Assembly: GCA_045633565.1 (NCBI GenBank)
Contig: JAZQYO010000024.1
Span: 1 to 64,000, forward strand
Length of the DNA stretch: 64,000 nt
Direction: 5' to 3'
Origin: RGIG7450 sp045633565
GTDB taxonomy: Bacteria > Bacillota > Clostridia > RUG12999
Positions 34,389 to 42,797 of this stretch are shown piece after piece. The stretch's first letter is position 1; the number at the start of each line of letters is the position of its first letter. The notes beneath the pieces were generated by a model. It worked only from the letters and a program-made list of their open reading frames with translations, did no database searches and had not been told where the DNA came from. A program made the translations under genes and the position numbers.

Positions 34389-35229
34389 TTTAACTGATAT
34401 AACCTATATTCGGGGGCTGATGAAAAGCTTTGACAAAAACTTTTCAAAGTCTCTCGGGCAGAATTTCCTCATAAACAGCGGCGTGCTTGATGAAATTGTG
34501 TCTGCTGCCGGAATTGATAATGACAGCTATGTGCTTGAAATCGGTCCGGGAATTGGAACTCTTACCCGTGTTCTCTCTGACCACGCAAAAAAAGTGGTAA
34601 GCGTGGAAATTGATGACAAGCTTATTCCGGTGCTTAATTACACATTATCTGATAAAGACAATGTAACTGTCATAAACAGTGATATTTTAAAGACAGATAT
34701 CCCGGCACTTATAGCAGAGCATTTTGAGGGTAAAAAGGTAAAACTTGTGGCAAATCTGCCCTACTATATCACAACCCCCATAATTCTCGAGCTTATAAAA
34801 CACCGTGATTGCTTTTCATCTCTTACCGTAATGGTACAAAAAGAGGTTGCTGAAAGAATGGCGGCAAAAGAGGGCAGCCGCGATTTTGGCTCACTTTCCG
34901 TTCATGTTCAGTATTATACCTCGCCGGAGATAAAATTTATTGTCCCTCCGGACGATTTTGTGCCCGCACCAAAGGTTTCCTCGGCAGTAATCCGGCTTGA
35001 TATTTTAGATGAGCCGTCAGTTACGCCAAAAGACGAAAAAGTCTTTTTCCGTGTTGTCCGTGGCGCATTTGCACTTCGCCGCAAAACACTCGTCAACAGC
35101 CTTGCCTCTGCGAGTTTTGCAAAAGAAAAAACTCTTGCGGCACTATCTGAAATGGGTATTGATGCAAATATCCGGGGTGAAAAATTGTCCCTCACGCAGT
35201 TTGCACAGTTGTCTGACCTTTTAATGTAA
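34378..35229 (+). CDS. rsmA: 16S rRNA (adenine(1518)/(1519)-N6)-dimethyltransferase
   Basis: A 283-residue KsgA-type methyltransferase that dimethylates two adenines in the 3' hairpin of 16S rRNA during 30S assembly. The SKSLGQNFLIN opening, the SAM-binding VLEIGPGIGTLT, and the catalytic NLPYYITTPI are all present. The C-terminal RRKTLVNSL motif is intact. I place the start at 34378, within the end of the topoisomerase gene, because the encoded N-terminus (INLTDITYIRGLM) matches the extended N-terminus of Firmicute family members; a shorter start at 34420 is possible. Confidence 0.94.
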   Translation: MTINLTDITYIRGLMKSFDKNFSKSLGQNFLINSGVLDEIVSAAGIDNDSYVLEIGPGIGTLTRVLSDHAKKVVSVEIDDKLIPVLNYTLSDKDNVTVINSDILKTDIPALIAEHFEGKKVKLVANLPYYITTPIILELIKHRDCFSSLTVMVQKEVAERMAAKEGSRDFGSLSVHVQYYTSPEIKFIVPPDDFVPAPKVSSAVIRLDILDEPSVTPKDEKVFFRVVRGAFALRRKTLVNSLASASFAKEKTLAALSEMGIDANIRGEKLSLTQFAQLSDLLM

Positions 35230-35246
35230 AATTTTTCCTAAAACTA

Positions 35247-35276
35247 TTGCAATTTTGTTGTACTTTGTGGTATAAT
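35247..35276 (+). promoter_or_regulatory. pckG promoter
   Basis: TTGCAA (35247-35252), 18-nt spacer, TATAAT (35271-35276), 50 bp before the start codon. No catabolite-responsive element is evident. Confidence 0.6.
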
Positions 35277-35326
35277 ATAGATTGCAATATTTTTTTGTTC
35301 AAAATCAGTAAAGGAGATATAGAATT

Positions 35327-37099
35327 ATGACTAACAACAAAAAAGTCATCACATGGCTTGAAGAAATGAAAGCCCTGACAAAACCTGACAGTGTCGTTTG
35401 GATTGACGGCTCAGAAGAGCAGCTGGAAGCACTCCGTGCTGAATCCGTTGCAACAGGCGAAATGATTAAGCTTAACCAGGAAAAACTCCCCGGCTGCTAC
35501 TTCCACAGAACAGCGGTTAACGACGTTGCCCGTGTTGAAGACAGAACTTTCATCTGCACAACAAAAAAAGAAGATGCAGGCCCCAATAACAACTGGATGG
35601 CACCTGCTGAAATGTACGACAAATTAAAGAAACTTTATGACGGCTCAATGAAGGGCAGAACAATGTATGTTATTCCCTATTCAATGGGTCCTGTCGGCTC
35701 ACCTTTCTCAAAAATTGGTATTGAGCTTACAGACAGCATCTACGTTGTTTTAAACATGGCTATCATGACAAGAATCGGTACTCCTGTTATGGAAGCTCTT
35801 GGCGAAGATGGTGATTTCGTTAAATGTCTCCACTCCAAAAAAGACGTTAATCCCGACGAAAGATATATCGTTCACTTCCCCGAAGATAACGCAATCTGGT
35901 CCATCAACTCCGCTTACGGCGGTAACGTTCTTTTAGGCAAAAAATGTTTCGCTCTCAGAATTGCTTCCTATCTTGGTAAACAGGAAGGCTGGATGGCAGA
36001 ACACATGCTCATCTTAGGACTTGAAAATCCTCAGGGCGAAGTTAAATACATCGCAGCTGCTTTCCCGAGTGCCTGCGGTAAAACAAACCTCGCTATGCTT
36101 ATCCCGCCTGAAATCCTCAAAGGTTACAAGGTTTGGACAGTTGGTGACGATATTGCATGGCTGAGAATTAACCCCAAAGACGGCAGACTTTATGCTATCA
36201 ACCCCGAAGCAGGCTTCTTTGGCGTTGCTCCCGGTACAAATGCAAAAACCAACTTCAATGCCCTTGAATCAACAAAGAAAAACACAATTTTCACAAACGT
36301 TGCTATCAACAATGATGATATGACAGTTTGGTGGGAGGGTCTTGATAAGAATCCTCCGGAAAATGCAACCGAGTGGACAGGTAAACAGGTTAACGGTAAA
36401 GAATTTGTGGCTGAAGGTGGCAAACTTGCTAACCCCAACTCCAGATTTACTGCTCCTGCTATCAACTGCCCATGCATTTCTCCCGAATTTGAAAATCCTC
36501 AGGGCGTGCCCATTTCTGCAATCGTATTCGGCGGCAGACGTGCTAAAACAGCTCCGCTGGTATACCAGGCAAGAGACTGGGAACACGGCGTTTTCGTTGG
36601 TGCTACAATGGCATCTGAAACAACAGCTGCTGCTGCAGGTGCAGTAGGCGTTGTAAGACGTGACCCTATGGCTATGAAACCCTTCGTTGGTTATAACATG
36701 GCTGACTATTTTGGTCACTGGTTTGAAATGGGCAAGAAAATGGATGCAGATAAAGCTCCTAAAATCTTCCACGTTAACTGGTTCAGACGTGACGATGACG
36801 ACAACTTCCTCTGGCCCGGTTTTGGCGACAATATGCGTGTTCTCAACTGGATTATTGACAGATGTGAAGGCAAAGTTGACGCAAAAGAAACAGCTATCGG
36901 CTATGTTCCCAACAAGGAAGACTTAAACCTTGAAGGTCTTGACATTTCTGACGAAGTTATCGACGAACTTTTAAGCGTTAAGAAAGAATACTGGGTTGAC
37001 GATATCGCTAACCAGAAAGAATTCTTCGCTCAGTTTGGCGACAGACTCCCGAAAGAAATCACTTCTCAGCTGGAAAAACTTGAAAACAGCATGAAGTAA
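35327..37099 (+). CDS. pckG: Phosphoenolpyruvate carboxykinase (GTP)
   Basis: A 590-residue GTP-type PEPCK interconverting oxaloacetate and PEP. The kinase loop FPSACGKTNLAM (about 245-256) and VGDDIAWLRIN are diagnostic for the GTP form, as are the RNPEAGFFGVAPGT-like INPEAGFFGVAPGT and WFRRDDDDNFLWPGFGDN segments. In anaerobic Clostridia it often works towards oxaloacetate for succinate formation or CO2 fixation, but the direction cannot be told here. Codon use is biased (GCT, AAC, ACA) as in nifJ, suggesting high expression. AAGGAGATA precedes the ATG, and the gene forms its own transcription unit. Confidence 0.97.
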   Translation: MTNNKKVITWLEEMKALTKPDSVVWIDGSEEQLEALRAESVATGEMIKLNQEKLPGCYFHRTAVNDVARVEDRTFICTTKKEDAGPNNNWMAPAEMYDKLKKLYDGSMKGRTMYVIPYSMGPVGSPFSKIGIELTDSIYVVLNMAIMTRIGTPVMEALGEDGDFVKCLHSKKDVNPDERYIVHFPEDNAIWSINSAYGGNVLLGKKCFALRIASYLGKQEGWMAEHMLILGLENPQGEVKYIAAAFPSACGKTNLAMLIPPEILKGYKVWTVGDDIAWLRINPKDGRLYAINPEAGFFGVAPGTNAKTNFNALESTKKNTIFTNVAINNDDMTVWWEGLDKNPPENATEWTGKQVNGKEFVAEGGKLANPNSRFTAPAINCPCISPEFENPQGVPISAIVFGGRRAKTAPLVYQARDWEHGVFVGATMASETTAAAAGAVGVVRRDPMAMKPFVGYNMADYFGHWFEMGKKMDADKAPKIFHVNWFRRDDDDNFLWPGFGDNMRVLNWIIDRCEGKVDAKETAIGYVPNKEDLNLEGLDISDEVIDELLSVKKEYWVDDIANQKEFFAQFGDRLPKEITSQLEKLENSMK

Positions 37100-37152
37100 G
37101 AACCCGACCCATTAACGCAATCAAAGATTGCTATGGGACCCCGGAACCTTGC
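37100..37152 (+). repeat. Dispersed 53-bp repeat, copy B
   Basis: Directly after the pckG stop codon. It matches the reverse complement of 22508-22560 in three blocks (GAACCCGACCC, CGCAATCAAAGATT, CCGGAACCTTG). Its inner AATC/GATT forms a small palindrome. No coding capacity. Confidence 0.75.
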
Positions 37153-37178
37153 TTGCTGACGCAAGAAGAAAAAAATTT

Positions 37179-37216
37179 AAAAGGATGAAGATGACACTGT
37201 CAGCTTCATCCTTTTT
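37179..37216 (+). terminator. pckG terminator
   Basis: AAAAGGATGAAG pairs with CTTCATCCTTTTT, 80 nt after the stop codon, beyond repeat copy B. The T-rich 3' side (CTTTTTCTTC) makes it a good terminator. Confidence 0.85.
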
Positions 37217-37222
37217 CTTCTA

Positions 37223-37251
37223 TTGACTTGCTTTAATTTTTGATATATAAT
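37223..37251 (+). promoter_or_regulatory. capE promoter
   Basis: TTGACT (37223-37228), 17-nt spacer, TATAAT (37246-37251), 48 bp before capE, directly after the pckG terminator. Confidence 0.75.
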
Positions 37252-37298
37252 TGAAATCGGAGTAATGTATACTTTATATATAAACGGAGGGACAAAAA

Positions 37299-38348
37299 AT
37301 GTCACTTTTCTCAGGGGCAACTCTTCTTATTACCGGAGGAACCGGTTCATTCGGAAATGCAGTACTTGAAAGATTTTTAAAAACAGATATAGGCGAAATC
37401 CGCATTTTCTCAAGAGATGAGAAAAAGCAGGATGATATGCGCCATGAGTTTCAGGTTAAGATGCCCCAGGTGGCTGATAAAATTAAGTTTTTCATTGGCG
37501 ACGTCCGTGACCTTGCAAGTGTTAAAAACGCAATGCACGGCGTAGATTACATATTCCATGCCGCTGCTTTAAAGCAGGTTCCTTCCTGTGAATTTTTCCC
37601 CATTGAAGCTGTAAAAACCAACGTTTTTGGAACAGAAAACGTACTGACTGCAGCTATTGAAGAAGGTGTAAAAACAGTAATCTGCCTTTCGACAGACAAG
37701 GCTGCTTATCCTGTAAATGCAATGGGTACAAGCAAAGCTATGATGGAAAAGGTCACAGTTGCAAAATCCCGTACAGTAAGTCCCGATAAAACTAAAATTT
37801 GTTGTACCCGCTACGGCAATGTAATGTGCAGCCGTGGCAGTGTTATCCCCCTTTGGATTGACCAGATAAAAAGCGGCAAACCCATTACCATTACAGACCC
37901 CAATATGACAAGGTTTATTATGTCTCTTGACCAGGCAGTTGACCTTGTGCTTTTTGCTTTTGAAAATGGCATAAGTGGCGACGTGCTTGTTCAGAAAGCA
38001 CCCGCTTGCACAATCGGCGTTCTTGCTCAGGCCGTTAAAGAGCTTTTCTGCTCTGAGCAGGAAATAAAAATTATTGGTATTCGTCACGGCGAAAAACTGT
38101 ATGAAACGCTACTTACAAACGAAGAATGTGCCTGTGCAGTCGATATGGGTGAATTTTATCGTGTTCCCTGCGACAAGCGTGACCTGAACTATGACAAATA
38201 TTATAACGAAGGAAATGTTGAACGCAACCCTCTGACAGAGTTTAATTCAACAAATACGACGCTTTTAACTGTCGAGGAGGTTAAGGAAAAACTCCTTGCT
38301 CTTGATTATATACAAAATGAACTTAAGGCTTTTAAAGAATCCCGCTGA
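37299..38348 (+). CDS. capE: UDP-N-acetylglucosamine 4,6-dehydratase (CapE/FnlA type)
   Basis: A 349-residue extended short-chain dehydrogenase that starts the route from UDP-GlcNAc to UDP-L-FucNAc by 4,6-dehydration and 5-epimerisation. The NAD-binding ITGGTGSFG is near residues 12-20, and IFSRDEKKQDDMRHEF and the characteristic STDKAAYPVNAMGTSK (replacing the usual Tyr-x-x-x-Lys with Met-x-x-x-Lys) place it in the CapE/WbjB branch. ACGGAGG precedes the ATG. The next gene encodes the following enzyme of the pathway, with 12 nt between them. Confidence 0.93.
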   Translation: MSLFSGATLLITGGTGSFGNAVLERFLKTDIGEIRIFSRDEKKQDDMRHEFQVKMPQVADKIKFFIGDVRDLASVKNAMHGVDYIFHAAALKQVPSCEFFPIEAVKTNVFGTENVLTAAIEEGVKTVICLSTDKAAYPVNAMGTSKAMMEKVTVAKSRTVSPDKTKICCTRYGNVMCSRGSVIPLWIDQIKSGKPITITDPNMTRFIMSLDQAVDLVLFAFENGISGDVLVQKAPACTIGVLAQAVKELFCSEQEIKIIGIRHGEKLYETLLTNEECACAVDMGEFYRVPCDKRDLNYDKYYNEGNVERNPLTEFNSTNTTLLTVEEVKEKLLALDYIQNELKAFKESR

Positions 38349-38360
38349 CGAGGTGAGATT

Positions 38361-39560
38361 ATGAAAATTCTTATTACCGGTTCTGACGGATTTGTAGGGA
38401 AAAATCTGTCCGCTGCTCTTGAGAATATAAAAAGCGGCAAAAACAGATGCCACCCACAACTTAACATTGAAGAAATATACTTATACGATATCGGCTCCTC
38501 GGAGGAGGAGCTTGATTTTGCTTGCAAAAATGCAGACTTTGTTTTCAATCTTGCCGGCGTTAACAGACCCCAATCACAGCAAGAGTTTATGCAGGGCAAT
38601 TTTGGATTTGCCTCTATCCTGCTTGAAACCTTGAAAAAGCATAACAACGCCTGTCCCGTAATGCTGTCCAGCTCCATTCAGGCAACACTTATTGGAAGAT
38701 ATGCTGATGGCGAGTATGGAAAAAGCAAAAAAGCCGGCGAAGACCTGTTCTTCAAATATGCGGAGGAAACAGGTGCAAAAGTGCTTGTTTACCGTTTCCC
38801 AAACCTGTTTGGTAAATGGTGTCGTCCCAATTACAATTCAGTTGTAGCCACCTTCTGTCATAACATTGCAACAGGCCTCCCAATTCAGATTAACGACAGG
38901 GCAACCCGCCTTGAGCTTTTATACATAGACGACCTGATAGACGAAATGATTTGCGCCCTTAAAGGAAGCGAGCATCGCTGCGAATTTGACGGTGTAAATA
39001 CTGTTTTAACAGACTCCGGCAAATTCTGCGTGGCTCCTGTTACTCACCATGTAACCTTAGGCGAAATGGCCCATTTGCTCGAAACTTTTGCAAATCAGCC
39101 AGAATCACTTATTATGCCGGAAATTCCGGACGGAAGCTTTGCTAAAAAGCTTTATTCCACCTATCTTTCCTACCTACCGGCAGAAAAGGTCTGTTTCCCG
39201 CTTAAAATGAACACTGACGACCGTGGAAGCTTTACCGAGCTTTTAAAAACCGAAAAATGCGGTCAGTTCAGCGTAAACATTTCAAAACCGGGCATCACAA
39301 AAGGTCAGCATTGGCATGACACCAAATGGGAATTTTTCATTGTCGTATCCGGTCATGGACTTATCCGTCAACGAAAAATCGGCAGCAATGAAATAATAGA
39401 ATTTGAAGTAACCGGCGACGAGATAAAAGCAGTTCATATGCTGCCGGGGTACACCCATAACATTATAAATCTGTCGGACAGTGAAAATCTTGTGACTGTT
39501 ATGTGGGCTAACGAAAATTTTGACCCAAATCACCCCGACACTTACTTTGAAAAGGTATAA
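38361..39560 (+). CDS. capF: CapF-type bifunctional reductase (SDR plus cupin)
   Basis: A 399-residue protein: an N-terminal SDR domain (ILITGSDGFVGKNL; YADGEYGKSKKAGE has the Tyr-x-x-x-Lys site) and a C-terminal cupin domain (about 285-399; QHWHDTKWEFFIVVSG and MLPGYTHNIIN with metal-type His). In capsule and O-antigen pathways, CapF/FnlB reduces the CapE product to UDP-2-acetamido-2,6-dideoxy-L-talose. The expected third enzyme, a CapG 2-epimerase, does not follow; a patatin gene is next. GAGGTGAG precedes the ATG. Confidence 0.93.
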   Translation: MKILITGSDGFVGKNLSAALENIKSGKNRCHPQLNIEEIYLYDIGSSEEELDFACKNADFVFNLAGVNRPQSQQEFMQGNFGFASILLETLKKHNNACPVMLSSSIQATLIGRYADGEYGKSKKAGEDLFFKYAEETGAKVLVYRFPNLFGKWCRPNYNSVVATFCHNIATGLPIQINDRATRLELLYIDDLIDEMICALKGSEHRCEFDGVNTVLTDSGKFCVAPVTHHVTLGEMAHLLETFANQPESLIMPEIPDGSFAKKLYSTYLSYLPAEKVCFPLKMNTDDRGSFTELLKTEKCGQFSVNISKPGITKGQHWHDTKWEFFIVVSGHGLIRQRKIGSNEIIEFEVTGDEIKAVHMLPGYTHNIINLSDSENLVTVMWANENFDPNHPDTYFEKV

Positions 39561-39563
39561 AAT

Positions 39564-40412
39564 ATGAAAACAGGATTAATACTCGAAGGCGGTGCAATGC
39601 GTGGACTTTTCACCGCTGGCGTTATGGATGTTTTAATGGAAAATGGCATCACTTTTGACGGACTTATCGGCGTATCTGCCGGGGCAGCTTTTGGTTGCAA
39701 TTACAAGTCCGGACAGATTGGCAGAGTGCTCCGGTACAACACCAAATATTGTAAAGACCCTCGTTACTGCAGCTTCAGTTCGCTTATCAAAACAGGACAC
39801 CTTTTCGGCAAAGACTTTTGTTACCGTCAGCTTCCCGAAGAGCTTGACATCTTTGACAGTAAAGCTTTTGAAGAAAATCCAATGGAATTTTATGTGGTTT
39901 GCACAGACGTAATGACCGGCAAACCCGTTTATAAAAGAGTTGACCGAGTGGATAAGAACTGCTATGAGTGGTTTTGTGCGTCAGCTTCAATGCCTCTTGT
40001 TTCCCGTATTACAGAAATTGACGGGTTTATGCTATTAGATGGTGGAATTTCAGATTCAGTGCCGCTGAAGTTTTTTGAAAGTATTGGATATGACAGAAAT
40101 ATTGTTGTGCTTACACAGCCACTTGGATATGAGAAAAAGAAGAACAATCTTCTTCCCATCATAAAACTTATTATGAGAAAATATCCCAAAATGGTGGACG
40201 CAATGGCACACCGTCACCAGATGTATAACAGCACCACAGAATATATCGTCCAAAAAGAAAAGCTGGGTGAAATAATAGTCATTCGTCCACCCGAGGCACT
40301 TCCCGTAGGCAGAATTGAAAAAGACCCCGAAAAGCTTTGTGAGGCTTATGACCTCGGCAGAGCAGAAGCAGAAAAAAATATTGATAAAATTAAAGAGTTT
40401 TTAACAAAGTAA
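39564..40412 (+). CDS. Patatin-like phospholipase
   Basis: A 282-residue patatin-family lipid acyl hydrolase with a Ser-Asp dyad. The oxyanion motif EGGAMRGLFTAG (about 8-19), the nucleophile elbow GVSAGAAFG (Ser about 40) and the DGGISDSVP Asp motif (about 158) are all intact. There is no signal peptide, so it probably acts in the cytosol or at the inner membrane face. The gene starts 4 nt after capF with only TTGAAAAGG upstream, so it is probably part of the capEF transcript, though a functional link with sugar synthesis is not obvious. A terminator follows directly. Confidence 0.92.
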   Translation: MKTGLILEGGAMRGLFTAGVMDVLMENGITFDGLIGVSAGAAFGCNYKSGQIGRVLRYNTKYCKDPRYCSFSSLIKTGHLFGKDFCYRQLPEELDIFDSKAFEENPMEFYVVCTDVMTGKPVYKRVDRVDKNCYEWFCASASMPLVSRITEIDGFMLLDGGISDSVPLKFFESIGYDRNIVVLTQPLGYEKKKNNLLPIIKLIMRKYPKMVDAMAHRHQMYNSTTEYIVQKEKLGEIIVIRPPEALPVGRIEKDPEKLCEAYDLGRAEAEKNIDKIKEFLTK

Positions 40413-40436
40413 GAGCCGCCCGATGGGCGGCTCTTT
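40411..40436 (+). terminator. Terminator between patatin gene and MBL gene
   Basis: GAGCCGCCC, GAT loop, GGGCGGCTC with AA and TTT on either side. It sits between two convergent genes and can serve both. Confidence 0.88.
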
Positions 40437-40441
40437 GGGTT

Positions 40442-41308
40442 TTATATAAGTTCACGCTCTATGAGGTCTATTGTTATTCCTACATTAAGATTCATTGCGT
40501 CAATGGGGTAAATTTCTTTTATATATCCGTGGTAGAATTTATCCTTAATAGCCTGACGTATTTCTCCTTTATCATTGCCGCCCTTCAGCATTTTTACAAT
40601 CATATCCGCTGTTGCGACAGCACTTTCTTTTGCCTTTTTAAGGTAAAGCTCTGCTTGTTCTTTGCCTATCAAACCATAGTGAGGCACTAAAACGTTTTCT
40701 ATATCAAGTGCCGACACTCTGTCTATAGAATCAAGCGACATCTGATAACCTACAAGATAGGACGGGAAAACATCATCCTTCCCGTTATAAACTCCGATAG
40801 ATTCACACCCTAATAGCAGTTTATGCTGTTGGCAGTAAAAGCCCACCGAGCATTTTGTATGCCCGGGCAGACTTAAGGCGATAAATTCCATGTCACCGGC
40901 TTTAATTTTGTCCCCGTCTGCTACCGGAATGTCAACCTTTAAATTGTCAATCAAATCCTCATATTCTTCTATACCGCAGGTTTTTGCAAACTTTCCGTCA
41001 AGCTCGCGCATAACAGCTTTTGCAGTAGGTTTGGCAAAAATTTTCGCCGCATACTCTCCTGCTACCACTTTGGCATCCGGCCAGTATTTCAGCGCATACA
41101 CAGAACCAAACGCATGGTCATAATGTGAGTGGGTAAGAAAAATATAATCAAGTTTTCTGTCACCCAACTCTTTTTTACTTTTATCTGCAACCTTATATCC
41201 TGTAAATCCAAATCCCGAATCATAAAGTATGGCGGTTTTGCCGTCATCAATCAAAAATCCGCTGTCGCCCGGATGTTCACGAACACTTGTTATTTTAATC
41301 TCATTCAT
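40442..41308 (-). CDS. Metallo-beta-lactamase-fold hydrolase
   Basis: A 288-residue MBL-fold protein. The zinc motif LTHSHYDHAFGS (HxHxDH, about 57-68), the later LPGHTKCSVGF His and a downstream HYGLIGKEQAELYL His are in place, so it should be a functional di-zinc hydrolase. The substrate is unknown: members of this subgroup include glyoxalase II-like and quorum-lactone hydrolases. GGAGG lies 8 nt before the ATG, within the end of the upstream Dabb gene, which starts the operon. Confidence 0.88.
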   Translation of the reverse strand: MNEIKITSVREHPGDSGFLIDDGKTAILYDSGFGFTGYKVADKSKKELGDRKLDYIFLTHSHYDHAFGSVYALKYWPDAKVVAGEYAAKIFAKPTAKAVMRELDGKFAKTCGIEEYEDLIDNLKVDIPVADGDKIKAGDMEFIALSLPGHTKCSVGFYCQQHKLLLGCESIGVYNGKDDVFPSYLVGYQMSLDSIDRVSALDIENVLVPHYGLIGKEQAELYLKKAKESAVATADMIVKMLKGGNDKGEIRQAIKDKFYHGYIKEIYPIDAMNLNVGITIDLIERELI

Positions 41309-41310
41309 TG

Positions 41311-41604
41311 TTAATCCTCCACATCAAAACATGCTCTCGTCTGGGTAAATGGCCTTACTTTTGTATCGGCAACTTTTACGTGTTCGGGATGCACCGAATA
41401 GCCTTTAAGTGCTTCCTCCGATTCAAAAACAGACCAGAGCATCACATCCACATTTGAGGATTCTAAGTTTTCTGTATAAACCTTTATTTCAAGTAGGCCC
41501 GGAATTTTGCCCGAAAGGCTCTCAAGCCCCTCTTTAATACCCTTTTTCACATCCGTATTGTTATATTCCTCTTTTAATTTCCAGAGAATAATATGTCTTA
41601 CCAT
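41311..41604 (-). CDS. Dabb family (stress-responsive A/B barrel) protein
   Basis: A 97-residue dimeric ferredoxin-like (alpha-beta barrel) protein. The VRHIILWKLKEEY opening, the PGLLEIKVYTENLES core and the C-terminal YSVHPEHVKVADTKVRP segment are typical of the Dabb family. Function is unknown in most bacteria; some members are linked to stress or to polyketide cyclases. I chose the ATG at 41604, 8 nt after AAAGGA, rather than the ATG two codons earlier, which is too close. It is cotranscribed with the MBL hydrolase, 2 nt apart. An AT-rich candidate promoter on the same strand (TTACAA, 17 nt, TATAAT) lies near 41700-41730. Confidence 0.87.
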   Translation of the reverse strand: MVRHIILWKLKEEYNNTDVKKGIKEGLESLSGKIPGLLEIKVYTENLESSNVDVMLWSVFESEEALKGYSVHPEHVKVADTKVRPFTQTRACFDVED

Positions 41605-41780
41605 AACCATCTTCCTTTCTGTGTACCCTAATCAATTGTAGAATCAGTAAGCGATTTAAATTCTTAATTCATTGAGTGAATCTACCAATGTTTATATATA
41701 TTATACAATAATTCTCCCCTATTTGTAAACAACCAAATATCTAAAGTTAGAAAATCGAATTTTATTCGTTGTACAATCTG

Positions 41781-41809
41781 TTGAAATGTTGTAGAAATTT
41801 GTATATAAT
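41781..41809 (+). promoter_or_regulatory. Promoter of the LacI-type regulator
   Basis: TTGAAA (41781-41786), 17-nt spacer, TATAAT (41804-41809), 20 bp before the start. A TTGTACAA palindrome lies just upstream of the -35 (around 41769-41776) and could be an operator for autoregulation, which is only a guess. Confidence 0.6.
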
Positions 41810-41828
41810 ATACTTTGAGGTGATTAAA

Positions 41829-42797
41829 TTGAATCACAAAATAATTGCCCGACTGTCGCATGTGTCACCATCAACGGTCTCGAAGGCTCTTTCAGGAAGC
41901 TCCGAAGTAAGCCCCGAAACTGCTGAAAAAATTCGTCAGATAGCGATTGATGTCGGATATTTCAAGGAAAAAAACAAACGCAAGCGCAACTACTCGCATA
42001 ATCGCCAGCTGCTGATTGCGTTAATCGTGCCCGAGGTTATGGGGTTTCACTACTCCTCAATAATAACATATATAAAAAACGAGGTTGAGGCAAAAGGCGG
42101 TAATATCGCCATTTATGTATCTGATTTCAGCAACGAAAAGGCAAACAACCTTCTTAAGTCGGTTATTATGCACAGCGGTGCCGACGGTGTAATAATGTTC
42201 GCCCTGCCAAGCCACGAAATAAATCCTAACATCCCTATTATTACCATTGGCTCATCGTGCAAGGAATACGACTCCATTAAGTGTGATATGAACCGGATAA
42301 TAAATGATTCCGTAGAGTATCTATATGGACTCGGACATAAAAAAATAGGGTTTGTTGGTGAATACAACACCATTTCTGCCACAGAGTCATTCAAACACAT
42401 AACAAACTGCCCTGATGATTTTGTATATATCGTCAACGGCAGGTTTGAGACTATAGGTATTCAGGCGGCGGAAAGAATAATACTGCAAAAAAATCGCCCT
42501 ACAGCACTTATTTGTGCTTATGACGAAATTGCAATATCTCTCATACATCAGCTTAATAAGAACTCTGTACGCGTGCCTGACGATATTTCGGTTATGGGCA
42601 TCAACAACATTTCTTCATCTGCTTATGCACAGATTCCGCTGACAACCGTTGACACTTTTTCTTCAGAACAGTATAAAATAGCTATAGACATTCTTTTTGA
42701 TAAGATAATCAATGAAACGCAAATCGTCAAGCACATGACCATTGAGCATAAGTTGATTGAAAGAGAAACAACAAAGAAAAAGGAGACAAACAAGTGA
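41829..42797 (+). CDS. LacI family transcriptional regulator
   Basis: A 322-residue repressor. It has an N-terminal HTH (HKIIARLSHVSPSTVSKALSG, cited as HVSPSTVSKALSG) with the hinge helix region, then a periplasmic-binding-protein-like sensor domain (LLIALIVPEVMGFHYSSI to the C-terminus; GYLGHKKIGFVG-like GLGHKKIGFVGEY, and DDISVMGINN). The start is a TTG with TTGAGGTG 6 nt upstream; starting further upstream would put a hydrophobic tail before the HTH. The stop overlaps the MFS transporter start by 4 nt, so the transporter's substrate is probably the inducer. The ligand is unknown. Confidence 0.91.
   Translation: MNHKIIARLSHVSPSTVSKALSGSSEVSPETAEKIRQIAIDVGYFKEKNKRKRNYSHNRQLLIALIVPEVMGFHYSSIITYIKNEVEAKGGNIAIYVSDFSNEKANNLLKSVIMHSGADGVIMFALPSHEINPNIPIITIGSSCKEYDSIKCDMNRIINDSVEYLYGLGHKKIGFVGEYNTISATESFKHITNCPDDFVYIVNGRFETIGIQAAERIILQKNRPTALICAYDEIAISLIHQLNKNSVRVPDDISVMGINNISSSAYAQIPLTTVDTFSSEQYKIAIDILFDKIINETQIVKHMTIEHKLIERETTKKKETNK

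Noticed and set aside
36269..36772. Antisense reading frame of 167 codons within pckG
   Set aside because: Opposite a conserved gene with the same codon bias effect. No start signal.
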